DNA of 64,000 nt. It comes from Andalucia godoyi. Its lineage: Eukaryota; Discoba; Jakobea; Jakobida; Andaluciidae. Location: the NCBI GenBank assembly GCA_009859145.1, contig VRVR01000008.1, positions 9,494 to 73,493 on the forward strand. The letters run 5' to 3'. Both the position numbers and the translations under genes were made by a program. The notes under the pieces are model-generated. The model saw only the letters and a program-made list of their open reading frames with translations. It ran no database searches and was not told where the DNA came from. Positions 47,601 to 57,804 of this stretch are shown one piece after another; positions within the stretch are counted from its first letter, which is position 1, and every line of letters starts with the position of its first letter.

Positions 47601-47840
47601 GCTGTTCCAAAGGCGGTGTCGAAGATTGTCGCGCTGGGTCCGGTGAGCAAGAGCTCGAGTGATAATGATGAGACGACATTCCGGTTTGCCGGAAAGCTTA
47701 TGGCGTCTCCAGAAGTTCTTGTGTTGCTCACTATTGTTATCGCGGATGATGTTGCAAAGATTACTCTGAACTGCGAAGATGGAATTATTGCCGAGGCTCT
47801 TGTTCAAGACCTCAAGAATGGGCTGTCTCGTTCGGAATAA
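44601..47840 (+). CDS. AP-3 adaptor complex beta subunit
   Basis: 1079 aa. An adaptin N-terminal HEAT/armadillo trunk covers residues 1-650: MKRLIASISKGRDVSEFFTD, KLVYTYLLHYAESKPDEALL, NQYIRAMALRVMSSIRLPMI, SPYVRKTAAMAIPKV and WGQIVIINNLLRYGR. The KVFHLDAGEREVL segment and the insertion between blocks (KGDKAFKNL... then HRLLLRSAQPLLQSRNSAVV) distinguish AP-3 from AP-1/2 beta. A hinge of about 110 residues (680-790) is almost purely Glu, Asp and Ser with Lys patches, a hallmark of AP-3 beta. A C-terminal appendage (FTRDMSTYGVEFNRIVLSLT) completes it. AP-3 sorts cargo from endosomes to lysosome-related organelles or vacuoles; the acidic Ser-rich hinge is a phosphorylation target in animals. It is divergent from NAR1 and convergent with TIM23. 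Confidence 0.93.
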   Translation: MSSKLFAGGTGKEEDIKRQLDSTLPRDKIDGMKRLIASISKGRDVSEFFTDVVKNVISDSVDLKKLVYTYLLHYAESKPDEALLSINSFQKDLSNRNQYIRAMALRVMSSIRLPMIAQIITLAIKKCAGDVSPYVRKTAAMAIPKVFHLDAGEREVLTEVIENLLGDPSPVVLGSAMIAFQEVCPDNYKILHKHYRRLCRTLVDVDEWGQIVIINNLLRYGRTQFLSPFKGDKAFKNLQAAFYSDEDEDAFELDDEKHKSKLKDKADKTGVTDYDLDNDHRLLLRSAQPLLQSRNSAVVMAVSSLFYHLAPPLELSKVAKALVRLLRNHREIQYVVLQNIAAMASERPALFQPYMKEFFVGGTDLPSVALFKVAILTRLADNSNVMTILKEFQQYIKMVDEKQIFVRAVVQAIGKIAATIQDVCDTCLSGLVGLLHHKNELIASEAVVVIRFLLQTYPQEHKKVVVKLIKLLDTITDPAARASIVWAVGEYAVNIPHLAADVVRRLAVSFIKDPLIVKKQSVILASKLLVVSTTSSVIKEAKLKEKIREMFEYILQLAKYDESYEIRDRARVLRVLLLSSDSTTHLGKFRKSIFTESKPTPSLDISAASSIDPSRFAIGSLSMLVGHFCASYMRLSDFPEEMPDPSVRDVHEAVTALPEDIKKAAKKAAKKQKKITNLDEFYASSSEEESGSGDSDESDESVDIFYGDKKKKKGKGRRRDASDESDSDEDSDEATSTEEEESSEESASDEESESEETSSEEEEESEEESSSEAESSDSEDEKRRRKAVREAQEAKKKQPHHSQAQAAVNMDQLLGFGSPGTLEQSFGALSLQPETSSDAVVESFTVPVATSEKIQLLKASSGGGLSVSASFTRDMSTYGVEFNRIVLSLTNESNDALTGIHVGKMRLPQGATLHPFSEISTLSPGKSVEASLNIDFSNKTAPARFNIVTNKGDFQCSITASAGELIRPASLSNAQFLSEQSKLGGMNEKKWTVEWDEDESAVPKAVSKIVALGPVSKSSSDNDETTFRFAGKLMASPEVLVLLTIVIADDVAKITLNCEDGIIAEALVQDLKNGLSRSE

Positions 47841-47880
47841 TGTCATCTTCTCTAGTATTTTCCCTTTTGTCGTTTCCCTC

Positions 47881-48031
<151 letters not shown>

Positions 48032-48252
48032 CTTTCTTTCTTTCATTCATTCATTCGCCCATGTTTTCGTTCATTTTTCCATTTTTTCTTCTTTTTTGTT
48101 CCCTTCATTTCTTAATAAAACCGACATCAGCATTCTTTTTGTCGATGACTTTCTTCTCGTTGGGATTGCTCCGGACGTAGAAACAGACTTGCATTGTCCC
48201 CTTCCTTCATTTTATTTTCTGTTCGGACTGGTTTACCCTGAACTATGCGAAG

Positions 48253-49278
48253 CTACTGCTTCTTGGACGACTGCTCTCGTTCCTGCTCATTCTTGCTGCC
48301 GCTAAAAGAGGGCATCGACTCGACAAGCTCCTGGATGCTCGTCTTTGCGTCTTCGAGAGCACGCTCATAATCAAGTCCATACTCCCGGACAAACTGCGCA
48401 CCAATGACCGAGCTTCCCAAGCCAGCACCAACCAGCGCAGCGCCCGTCGCACTTCGGATGCCCGCAGACGACTTGTAGAAGGCTCCCGCCGCCGCAGCCC
48501 CTATTACGGTATTCCACCCGTCCTCGCGATCTCTGACGTACGACCCAGCCCACTCAAACATGCAAAACAAGAATGACACCACACCAAGGGCATTCGCAGC
48601 TCGAGGGCCGCGTCTGGACGATGCATTCAGAATCGAGTTTAGCCACAACCTTGCATTGTCCTTTTGTCCCAAGAAAACACCTTCCAAAAGACCAAACCCA
48701 CCGCCCACAGCAAGTCCTGCAAGATACGAAATACCAACGCGGTACGTAATCTTGTCGAAATTTCCTCCTCCAGAGTCCAGATCAATGAACTCTGCTTGCC
48801 TGGGCGAATAAACACCCAAAGCAGGCGCGACTGCCGCTGCACGAATTCCGCCCGCTGCAGCCAACGGGTCCGCATACACATTATGTCTCTTTGCTGCATC
48901 GCTGGAAGCAGTCGCTGTCGTTTGGGACGGCGGCATGATGGGCGTCTTTGACGATGATGATGATGAAGATGAAAGTGGTGAAGAAGATGGAGGAGACGAA
49001 GCTGTTGAGGAAGAAACAGAGGATGGAAGAGTGTCCGGCTTGGAAGCAGACGAAGACCCGAAAATGTTCCACGAAGATTGCTGCTTTACTGCCACGTCAT
49101 GATGGGCAGCCGGCAAAACAGAAGACGACGACTTTGAAGATGCAGACGCGGATGGTTGCGACGATTCCTGAGCGTCAAACGTAAACGTCTTTTCTTGCTT
49201 TTGGTTGTCTGCTGCTGCAGTTGAACCAGAAGCAGTGCTTTGGGGGGGAGCAGGCGAGCTTGACGAAAACCACCCCAT
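48253..49278 (-). CDS. Mitochondrial import channel subunit TIM23
   Basis: 341 aa. The N-terminal 165 residues are disordered and Ser/Ala/Pro-rich (long Ser run near residue 110). PLAAAGGIRAAAVAPALGVY and YSPRQAEFIDLDSGGG precede the Tim17/22/23 domain (about 180-310) with four membrane segments rich in Gly: GISYLAGLAVGGGFGLLEG, RLWLNSILNASSRRGPRAAN with ALGVVSFLFCMFEW, VRDREDGWNTVIGAAAAGAF and YKSSAGIRSATGAALVGAG. The R-x-x-x-N-x-x-L-N and 'G-x-x-x-A-N-x-x-G' motifs are those of TIM23, the presequence translocase of the inner membrane. The N-terminus is longer than the roughly 100-residue intermembrane-space domain of yeast Tim23, and the C-terminal matrix tail is also extended and charged. 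Confidence 0.9.
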   Translation of the reverse strand: MGWFSSSSPAPPQSTASGSTAAADNQKQEKTFTFDAQESSQPSASASSKSSSSVLPAAHHDVAVKQQSSWNIFGSSSASKPDTLPSSVSSSTASSPPSSSPLSSSSSSSSKTPIMPPSQTTATASSDAAKRHNVYADPLAAAGGIRAAAVAPALGVYSPRQAEFIDLDSGGGNFDKITYRVGISYLAGLAVGGGFGLLEGVFLGQKDNARLWLNSILNASSRRGPRAANALGVVSFLFCMFEWAGSYVRDREDGWNTVIGAAAAGAFYKSSAGIRSATGAALVGAGLGSSVIGAQFVREYGLDYERALEDAKTSIQELVESMPSFSGSKNEQEREQSSKKQ

Positions 49279-49888
49279 TCCTATTTAAACCTACAGTCTT
49301 AATTTGCTCTTTCTTAATTTAAAACAACAGAAAAGAAACTGAAAAATGAAAAATGGAAAATGGAAAATGAAAATAAATGCGGAAAGAAAAAGAAGCGATG
49401 AAATAACAAAAACTAGTTTTTGCAACTCAGGAAAGAAGAAGGAAAGCCAAGAAAACGAAACGACGATAAGAAAGAAAACTAACATTCGCTTTCAAATCGT
49501 TCAACGCAAACTTGAGCAATACATTTAAAAAAGGAACCCCTGCTGTCTTTAATATTGTTTTTTTACAGCCGGTATTCCAACTCGTCCTCTGGAAACAAAA
49601 ACGAGAGAAAGGTGGGCTTGATGCTTGAAGGCTGCAACAACTGCCTAATGAAAAAACAGGTTTCGCGCATACGAATTCTTCCCCAGAATGATTCCCCCAT
49701 TCATATGGGAAAAATCCCCCCCATTTTAATTATGTATATATACATATAAATATACATATGCATATACATCTCTAAATATCCTTCCTTCATATTCCTATAC
49801 ATTTTATCTTTTTTTTAAACTAAGTTTTCCCGTTTCGTCCTCCTCGTGCGTGCATTGTGCTGACTTTTCTTTGCTCGGGATTGGAAGA
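49279..49888. promoter_or_regulatory. Divergent spacer, TIM23 / Pol5
   Basis: 610 bp, AT-rich, non-coding. Purine-rich GAAAATG repeats at 49330-49375; TATA/CATATA-rich at 49733-49775; a T tract and CTAAG near 49810-49825. Several TATA-like words occur, but none is specific. Confidence 0.4.
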
Positions 49889-52254
49889 ATGACGACTTCT
49901 CAACCGGCTCTGAGCAGTCCTATTCTGCAGTTTTTCTGGGATTTAGCCGTCCCGGAAGTTGAAAAACGTGTGGCTGCAGCCTCGGATCTCGTTGTGTTCC
50001 TTGGGGAACAGGCTAAATTTGCGCGACCAAACCATCCGGTCTTCCCAGATCTCGAGTATTCTCTAAAGCGACTCGTTAGAGGTCTTGCTTCACCAAGACA
50101 AGCCGCCCGTCAAGGGTTCGCACTTGCATTGGCAGAGGTGCTGTCTGCTTTCCCCCAAGTTTCCATTGGTGATCTGCGTAGCATGATGAAAAAGGAGTTT
50201 GTTGTTACGGGATCTATGAAGGGACAAGAAGAAAGAGATGTTTTGCTCGGAAAGGTGTTTGCAGTAGGTGCACTGGCGCGTTCTGGAAGACTTTTTGGAG
50301 AAGGATGCAGCAACATCCAATGGCCTGTTGTGACAGAGTTGCTCCAGGAATTGATGGAAATCGCCTCAGAAAAGGTGGTGCTTAGACATGTTACATATGA
50401 AGTGATTGCAGAGTTGCTGACACCGGTTGTGCAGCATGCCGCGTTTGAGGAGAAACTCTGGCCAGTGGTGCTGTCCACAGTGATTGGAGCAGAAGCATCG
50501 CAGTGGACGGTGGATTCTCTGAATTTGGCGCTCGCCCTTGAGCAAGTGTGGAACAAGAAGCATCCAAATGGCCCCACGATGGCGTCGCAAGTCCATGGAT
50601 TTGCCTCGGGAACCTCTTTGCTTGATCCCGAAAACATGAAGTTGTACGTCCCAGTGCTTCGCGAATCGCACATTTTCATGCATCCTAATATCCATCCTGT
50701 ATGGTACCGACTTGTAGACTTGGTGCTCGATGCATCTGCTACGTCTGTGGACACGCTCGCATCCTTCTGGACCGACGTCATCGATGCCCATTTCTTCACG
50801 ACGACCCATGAAAGAAAGTTTCTGGGATTCCAGATTTTTGACCTGTTGGTGGACAAGCTGACAGTGGAACAGATCACTGTGGTTATGTCCAACAATATGT
50901 TGCATTGTCTTGCTACCAATTTTTCCATGAAGAAGAACACGCTGCACGAGGTCGCCGTCTCCACCATGCACGTTTTGGAGCAGCTTGCTCAAAAGGATGT
51001 TTCCATGCGAATTGCAGTTCTTGGTCAACTGATGGTTCACAGAAAGGCTGCCATCTTTTTTAGACAAAACTTCTTGAAGAAATTCATGGAAGAAATAAGA
51101 AAGTCTGGCCTTTCGCAGTACATCGATTATTTGACCAAGCTGTTCTACTCTATCATCGATGAGCTGCAATCGAGTCAAGAAAAATCCAACGGAGCTGCCG
51201 TTGATGATGAGGAGAGGAAGTGGAGGAATCAACGACTGGTGTGGACTGTTGACCAATTTTACGCCGTTTTGAAATCGGATGTCGGGTTGCGCAAGGAAAA
51301 GCTTCTCGAGTCCAAGGGAAAGCAATCCGACGAAGAGGAAGACGATTCGGCTGTAGAGGCCGAGGTCGTTCTGACGGCAGAACAGTTGGAGAATGTGAAG
51401 CGTGTTTTGCGATTCCTGTCAACCGTGTCCTTCTTTGCAGCTTCTGACCTCCAGCCTGAAACAGCGTCCGCGGTTCCGAAGCTTCAGAATGGAAAGAAAT
51501 CGAAGAAGAATGCTGTCGCCCTCGTTCACGAAGCAATCCGGGCTCCGCGAGCGGACGTTTTACCACCGTACGTCATGGACCTGATGAGAAAACGTGTTGG
51601 CCACTTGCTGCTCGAGCATAAGAGAGAAAACTTGATTGAGGTCGTTGCTCTGCACATCCAAGAGTTGCTTGTTGATCCAAAGTACACTCCATTGTTCTCA
51701 ACTGCCGAAGAAGATGTATCGGCTCGCAAGACGCTGTTGGACCTTTCGAATCGCTCCCAGAAGGCAGAGGATGATACTGCCAAGGCGTTTGGACGGCTGG
51801 CGCAATTTTTGTTTCTTGACTCTCTTGTGGATCCGTCGGGGCTGCAAGAGTTTGTGGCTGATTTGGAGGCATGCTTCGGGAAGCTGTTTTCCCCGAAGAG
51901 CGTTTCTGAGTCCGCAAAGATCAATGGGAAGCCACAGCCGAAGAAGTCTTCCAAAATGGACGATTCCAAGGATGGGGTTGAAGTTCCTGCTAATGCAAAG
52001 GAGGAAAACCCCATGGATGTTTTCTTGGATCTGTTGCTTGCGATCTTGCATCGACCGAATCACATGCTTCGTGAGGTAATCAAGCAAGTCTTTACCGCTT
52101 TCGCCAGTCGTGTCACCAAAGAGGGTGCCCGCATGTTGATTGATGTTGTCACGGATATTAATCTTGCGCAGGTCGAGGCAGCTGAGGATGATGAGGACGG
52201 CATGCCCATTGATTCTAGCGAGCTCGAGAATGTGGAAGAATCAGGTGATGATGA

Positions 52255-52290
<36 letters not shown>

Positions 52291-53725
52291 TGCTGATGAT
52301 ACCGAGGAAGACGACGAAGACGACGATAAGGAGGAGAATGAAGAGTCTGGTGACGAGGATGAGGATGTTGTTATGCGAGACTCGAAGAATAAGACATTTG
52401 TGATTCCGGTTGACGAAGACGAAGACACGGAGGACGAGGAAGATACAGAAAACGGCTCTGATGTGGATTCTGAGGGAGGATTCTCCGTAGCGGACGACCA
52501 GGAAATGATGGCCATGGATGAAAAGCTTGCGGCTGTTGTGAAGGAGTTTCGAGCAAAGTCTTCTGGGACTGCGCGTCAGATCAAGTTGCTTCAAGACATG
52601 CTTCAGATCAAGTTCAAGGTTCTCGATTTGCTGGAAGTATTCGTGAAGACGGCAGCAACGGACGTCGCCAAATTCTCCGTTGTGTTTGGTATGATGCTTC
52701 CGCTGATCGAAGGATTCAAGAAGCTCTCCATGGCGGCCAGCAAGGATTCCAAGAAAATTTCTTCTGTGCAATCATTGATCGACCCTCTTGCTGCACGGCT
52801 GAAGAACTTGCTTCTTCAGCGTATCTGCAGAAGCAGGAACTTCTTGGACGAAAGCACATACAAGAGTGCGCCGGGACAGGTTAATGTTGCTGCACCGATG
52901 CGGTCCTTGTTCAGAGCGAGCATTCATTCTTCGCATCGAGCCGTTGTTACGTTGGCTTGCCAGTGTGTTTCGTTTTTGATGAAGGTCGACCATTTGATTG
53001 ATGCCAAGTATTGCGCATCCACAAAGGTTGCAAACGACGGTCTGAAAGACTTTTTGGAAAGGAAATCGACGCATCTCCCCGTTTCGTTCTTCATCGACAT
53101 GTTTAATCGCTTCCCGTACACTGTTGGCTGGGGACTTTCGGAGCCGATCCTGGCGTTCTTGGTTTCTTCGCAGGCAAAGAAATTCCGCAAGCAACAAGCA
53201 CTGCAGCTCTTTGAGCATTTGGTGATTCCGGAAGTTCGAAGAAACACAACTGGCTTTCCGTCCGACCTTGCCAGCCGAGTGAGCAAACATATTCACATTG
53301 CGTTGGCTGAATATTCTTCCCAGTTTGACTCCAATGCCAAGCTTGCAACATCCGCTGGCGTCGTGGACAAAAAGAAGCTGAGGGGCTTCTTCAAGTTTAC
53401 CAAACCGCTAGCGAAAATGACTTTGGAGACGCTGTCTTTTATTCAGAAGGCGCTTATCCCACGTGTTCCTGCAGCAGAACTTGAGAATGTCTTTTCCGCG
53501 GGCAGTCAACTGAAGACCACTCTCGAGCGCATCCAGTCGTCGATTTTGAAAGATAGGCCAGCAAATGACGTGGTTGCAAAGAACATCGTCGGATCCTTGG
53601 AGATCTTGAAGGCCGTGCTTCCAGAGGCATCACGCAAGACCGCAGTTCCGCAGGATGGCGTTGCTGAAAGCTCCAGACCAGCGAAGAAAGCAAAGGCAAC
53701 CAAGAAGTCGGTAACCAGCTTGTAA
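49889..53725 (+). CDS. MYBBP1A / DNA polymerase V (Pol5) family ribosome-biogenesis protein
   Basis: 1278 aa from the ATG at 49889; 13 codons upstream from a GTG were dropped. The long helical-repeat region opens with LQFFWDLAVPEVEKRVAAAS and contains YSLKRLVRGLASPRQAARQGFALALAEVL, the most conserved block of the Pol5/MYBBP1A family. A run of about 18 acidic residues, mostly Asp, starts near residue 785 and is part of a 120-residue acidic segment (to about 870). A further helical domain follows (KFKVLDLLEVFVK, LRSLFRASIHSSHRAVV) before a basic C-terminal tail (RPAKKAKATKKS). Yeast Pol5 and human MYBBP1A are nucleolar; despite the name they act in rRNA synthesis and processing, not as polymerases. 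The stop lies only 37 bp from the PEX6 stop. Confidence 0.88.
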
Positions 53726-53762
53726 AAAAGCCACTGATAATTTGTACTGTTATTTCTGTTTC

Positions 53763-56700
53763 TTAATGGTGCACATCGCTCTGCGATTCATCGTCGACAG
53801 TTTGAAAAGTGATGACTGGCTCCACCGCATTCTCAGGGGGAACACTTGCATTGCTAGGAGACGAAAACTTGAGGGACAGCGCATCGTACTGCTCCAGCTG
53901 AAGAGCGGAAATGCTGGGTTTGGTGGACTCGAGAGCCCGCAGAAAATCCTTCATTTCGACAAACAGCGTCGAAACACCGGACGTTTCCACGTAAATCTGC
54001 ATGGCATCCACTGACAATTGCTTCGTGCGAAACTCGGAGAGCAACCGCCTGAATGCAAGCATATTGGCCGTTTTGCACATTCCCGCTATGTCTGCACCGG
54101 TGAACGTGTCCGGCATTGCGCACGCAAGGCTCGGAAGATCCACATCCGGCGACAGTCTCATTGAATTCGTTGCTGCTCGCAGGACGAGCAGTTTGTCCGA
54201 TGCAGTTCGCTGAACTCCAACATAGACCAATCGTTCAAACCGGCCAGGTCGGAGCAGAGCGGGATCCACCAGATCGGGTCGGTTCGTTGCGCCGACGATC
54301 AACACGGGCTTGTTCACCGATGATGACACTTCGGCAAGATTGTCAATCATCGACACCAACTGACTCACCAGACGATCCATAACGCCCCCTGAATCACCAG
54401 ACACTCCTCGGGAAGGCACAATGGCATCCAATTCATCAAAGAACACTACGCAAGGGGCAATCTGGGCAGCTTCGTCCATAATCGCCCGAAGGCGACGTTC
54501 AGACTCGCCAATGTACATGTCCAACAGCTCTGGCCCTTTCACCGACAAGAAGGACATCGCACACTCGGTCGCTATCGCTTTTGCGACAAGAGTTTTTCCG
54601 GTTCCAGGAGGCCCATACATCAGCAAACCAGTTCGACGGCGGACGATTCCTGGGTGCCGCGCCATGTCCAGCAATTCAGCGACCTCTGTTCTGACGTTCT
54701 TGAGACCGCCAACATCTTCCCACTTGACCGAAGGAATCCGGGACGACTTCTTAACGTCTCCGTCTTCAGTGTGGGGCATCTTTTGTAAAACGGAGTCGCC
54801 GTCGACCACAGCGCCAAGAAACTGCGCTTTCGGGAGCGGAACGCTATCTTCCAACCAGTGCATCAGCAATCCGAATGGATTTTCGGTTTCAGGACCCGCA
54901 TCCACGAGCCGCGACGTCAGTATTTGCGACACATGCGGGACATCGGCAACTTGGACTGGAGTCTCGCTAAACATACTGTATGCGTAAGGAAAGGATGCAA
55001 CCAATCTGCTCACGAACAGCTGCACGTCATCGTCTCCAGCAATCCACTTGGAAGCACAAACCTGATGAGGACACACGCTTTGAAAATGGCTCGCAAACTC
55101 AGATTCACAAACAACAACCAAAGGAACACGAGCCTTGGCACACGGAAGCACAATCAGCTTGAAAAAAGCATCTTGAATGTCGTGGTGGCGATTCGTCAGA
55201 TAACAGCCGGGGCCTCGAGACCTAGACTGGACAAACGATGCCCCAATTTGATTGAGGATGGGGACATACGCCCGAGAGTCAACTTCGGATGTGCCATGGT
55301 CCTCCGGCGTGAGGGAGTTTGCTTGACAAAAAAGCAGTTCTCCATGAGAAAATACTATGCATGGGTTCTGGCGCGCATGCAGCTGCATAAAGTCGTGCAG
55401 GTCACTGCCAAGCTGCTTCAGCTCCGTCGCCAGCATTTGAGGACCATGTGTACCACCCAGCGATAACATATGAAGGGAGCCCAGACGATTCTTCAAGTTC
55501 AGCGGAAGGACGCAGAAACGCTCATGCAGAAGAAAGGATTCGAGCGACTGCAAGAGAATTTCCTGTGACACAAACGACGATGACTTTGACGTGTGCAAAA
55601 CAATGCGACTGTGATCTGTTTTCAATGACTCTAACACTGAGGATTTCATCTTCATCCCCATCCGTATTCCAAGAGACGGACAATAGTCGGTCACGGGAAA
55701 GTGGCGTCCTACGTCTTGGAAAAAGGCACTAGACAAGGGCATCCTGGATGGGCTGACATCGTGCGAAACGGTCAACTGGACGTGGCTGAAGTCCGTGCGA
55801 AACAGCGTTTGCGGGAGTTGGTGCACGGTTGTCGCCTGCTTGTTTGACGAAGTCCAGAAGCCCGCGCAGTGACTGTCTACCAGAGAGACAATCTTTTGGA
55901 AGATCCGTGCATCGTCTGCACGTGTGTTTTGATGCGCAGTAGGATGCTCGTTCTGGACAGCAAACGACAATCGCACGATCCAATCATCCATTCGAAACTC
56001 GAAAACATCATCCATGTGCAAGACCGGAAACTGCATCGTCAACGAAAATGATCGCGAACACTCTGCAAAGCGTTGGTTGAGGAAGCTGGAAAGACCATCA
56101 AAGAGATTCTTGGATTCGCCAGCGGTTGACAAAGGATCCATGTCAATGAGTTTTTTCGGAAGATTCCTTCCTCGCGCCTCGGAAACGATCGGATGGCACG
56201 TTGCGGACGCCCGCAATCGCGACACAAATGGAAGACGTCGCAAGAACACGTCATCAAGCAGTGTTTCCAGCACGCAGAGGCAGCTTTCAAAGTGGGCGGA
56301 CGCAGGACACTGGGCATCGGGAGCACTAGGCATCGCTTGTGCATACACGTGCGGCAACACAAGCGCATGATGTGGCGCATGTGCTTCCGAACAGAGCATG
56401 ACAAACAGTGCATCCTTCACGGATACTACATCGAGGCAAACCACTCTTCCGGAAGCATGTCGAGGTGAGAGCAAGACTGACATTCCGTCTCGCAGCTTCA
56501 TACTGTTGCACGCGGACTCTCGAAGGAACAAGGAATGCCGCAGCGGATTCACTTGCAAGTTTCCGGCATTCGGATTCGACAAGAATCGTCGCAAGACAGG
56601 CCACTTTAGAACCATGCAGGGATTCAGAACACGCACACAGTTCCCAACCACCTCCTTGACGGCATTGGCCATGTTCCGCGCATCAACTTGCGCGCTGTCA

Positions 56701-57410
56701 ACCACGACTCGAACGTCCGTGTTCGGTCCAATCGTTCCTTGCAAATGCGGGCCTGTCTCCACACACACGCGACTGCCCGTGAAGCGACGCACAACCGATC
56801 CAGCACTTGCAAAGCGACGCGGAACATCATCTGCATCTTTCACGTACACACGTACGGACTTGAGATGCATCGAGTGCAGATCGACGCCTTCTGGGAGCAA
56901 CCTCAACGCACATCGCATTCCAGAACACAACAAGTACGCATCTGCAATCGATCCTCTCAACAACAAGATTGGAGAATCCTTGCAGTCCATGCCGCCGCCA
57001 ACCACACACTGTCTTGCCAAGCCACGAAACCGCGGTGACTGCAAGAACACAAAAGGCGACACATGACGACAAGCCAAGAGTAGCGAGTCGTGAGAGACCA
57101 ACAGCGGCGAATACGGACTCTGGTACACAGGATGAGGGCGCGCATGGCAGTAAAGCATCCCCAACGAACCTAACGAGTCCGGTATCGATCCATCATCGCG
57201 GACATGCGCCCCGCTACTCCCCGCGTCCTTTCCAACGCTCCAAGCAGACAACGTGGAGGTGGCGGATGAAGATTGCACGGCCCGGAATGCCCCCTCCGAG
57301 TCCCAAACAAGAATCGCATCCACGCCATCATCCCCCAACTCGAACTCGGACTCTGGCCCTAACGCCAGTAGTACCGTCTTGTCACAAGCCCAGCTTCTCC
57401 TCTGGCTCAT
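53763..57410 (-). CDS. PEX6: Peroxisomal AAA ATPase PEX6
   Basis: 1215 aa from the ATG at 57410; a TTG-started extension was dropped. The N-terminal 600 residues are divergent. The D2 AAA module begins at SVKWEDVGGLKNVRTEV, with Walker A YGPPGTGKTLVAKA (about residue 935), FLSVKGPELLDMYIGESERR, Walker B CVVFFDELDAIVPSR, then GDSGGVMDRLVSQL and GATNRPDLVDPALLRPGRFE with sensor and arginine-finger residues intact. The 'SGGVMDR' segment identifies PEX6 over PEX1 and VCP. PEX6 with PEX1 forms the hexameric motor that pulls PEX5 from the peroxisome membrane. The D1 module, expected around residues 600-830, lacks a P-loop: the Walker A position reads about LSLGGTHGPQML. The usual C-terminal extension follows D2. 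Confidence 0.92.
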   Translation of the reverse strand: MSQRRSWACDKTVLLALGPESEFELGDDGVDAILVWDSEGAFRAVQSSSATSTLSAWSVGKDAGSSGAHVRDDGSIPDSLGSLGMLYCHARPHPVYQSPYSPLLVSHDSLLLACRHVSPFVFLQSPRFRGLARQCVVGGGMDCKDSPILLLRGSIADAYLLCSGMRCALRLLPEGVDLHSMHLKSVRVYVKDADDVPRRFASAGSVVRRFTGSRVCVETGPHLQGTIGPNTDVRVVVDSAQVDARNMANAVKEVVGNCVRVLNPCMVLKWPVLRRFLSNPNAGNLQVNPLRHSLFLRESACNSMKLRDGMSVLLSPRHASGRVVCLDVVSVKDALFVMLCSEAHAPHHALVLPHVYAQAMPSAPDAQCPASAHFESCLCVLETLLDDVFLRRLPFVSRLRASATCHPIVSEARGRNLPKKLIDMDPLSTAGESKNLFDGLSSFLNQRFAECSRSFSLTMQFPVLHMDDVFEFRMDDWIVRLSFAVQNEHPTAHQNTRADDARIFQKIVSLVDSHCAGFWTSSNKQATTVHQLPQTLFRTDFSHVQLTVSHDVSPSRMPLSSAFFQDVGRHFPVTDYCPSLGIRMGMKMKSSVLESLKTDHSRIVLHTSKSSSFVSQEILLQSLESFLLHERFCVLPLNLKNRLGSLHMLSLGGTHGPQMLATELKQLGSDLHDFMQLHARQNPCIVFSHGELLFCQANSLTPEDHGTSEVDSRAYVPILNQIGASFVQSRSRGPGCYLTNRHHDIQDAFFKLIVLPCAKARVPLVVVCESEFASHFQSVCPHQVCASKWIAGDDDVQLFVSRLVASFPYAYSMFSETPVQVADVPHVSQILTSRLVDAGPETENPFGLLMHWLEDSVPLPKAQFLGAVVDGDSVLQKMPHTEDGDVKKSSRIPSVKWEDVGGLKNVRTEVAELLDMARHPGIVRRRTGLLMYGPPGTGKTLVAKAIATECAMSFLSVKGPELLDMYIGESERRLRAIMDEAAQIAPCVVFFDELDAIVPSRGVSGDSGGVMDRLVSQLVSMIDNLAEVSSSVNKPVLIVGATNRPDLVDPALLRPGRFERLVYVGVQRTASDKLLVLRAATNSMRLSPDVDLPSLACAMPDTFTGADIAGMCKTANMLAFRRLLSEFRTKQLSVDAMQIYVETSGVSTLFVEMKDFLRALESTKPSISALQLEQYDALSLKFSSPSNASVPPENAVEPVITFQTVDDESQSDVHH

Positions 57411-57804
57411 CTGTCGTACACATGCACACCCACACCAACGGAGCCACAAAGAGATACATGCATACGTTGAACATAAGAGTATGTTACAAAGCCGTTCAGA
57501 AGTGTCTTCTCCGCGATGTTCGCCGTCGTCTTCGCGATGTTCGCTTCGGTTTTCGTTTTTCGTTTTTCTTTTTTTATTTATTTTAAAATTAAAAAACCAT
57601 AAATTACTGATTTGTAAAGTCTGACGAGGAAAGAGGAATTGACAGCCTCATGTCAACCTCGTGTGGATGCGCGCTTGATGCTGCCTCACTTGAACCTTCA
57701 TGTTGTCGGGAGAATCCATTAAGGAGAAATCCAAGCTGTTTACATGTTGCTTCCTTTTGCATGTGTGTGTGTGTGTGCGTGAGAGAGAGTGGGTGTGTGT
57801 GACA
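57411..57804. promoter_or_regulatory. Divergent spacer, PEX6 / UCH
   Basis: 394 bp, non-coding. TCTTCGCGATGTTCG repeats at 57508-57545, an AT-rich run at 57555-57605, and GT/GA repeats at 57765-57800 abutting the UCH start. Confidence 0.4.

Noticed and set aside
56398-57586. Plus-strand frames of 200-222 codons opposite the PEX6 N-terminus
   Set aside because: PEX6 is open and conserved on the minus strand throughout; these frames lack any domain.
57700-57804. 35-codon N-terminal extension of the UCH protein
   Set aside because: Encodes GT/GA repeat sequence (VCVCVRERE); the ATG at 57805 gives the standard UCH N-terminus.
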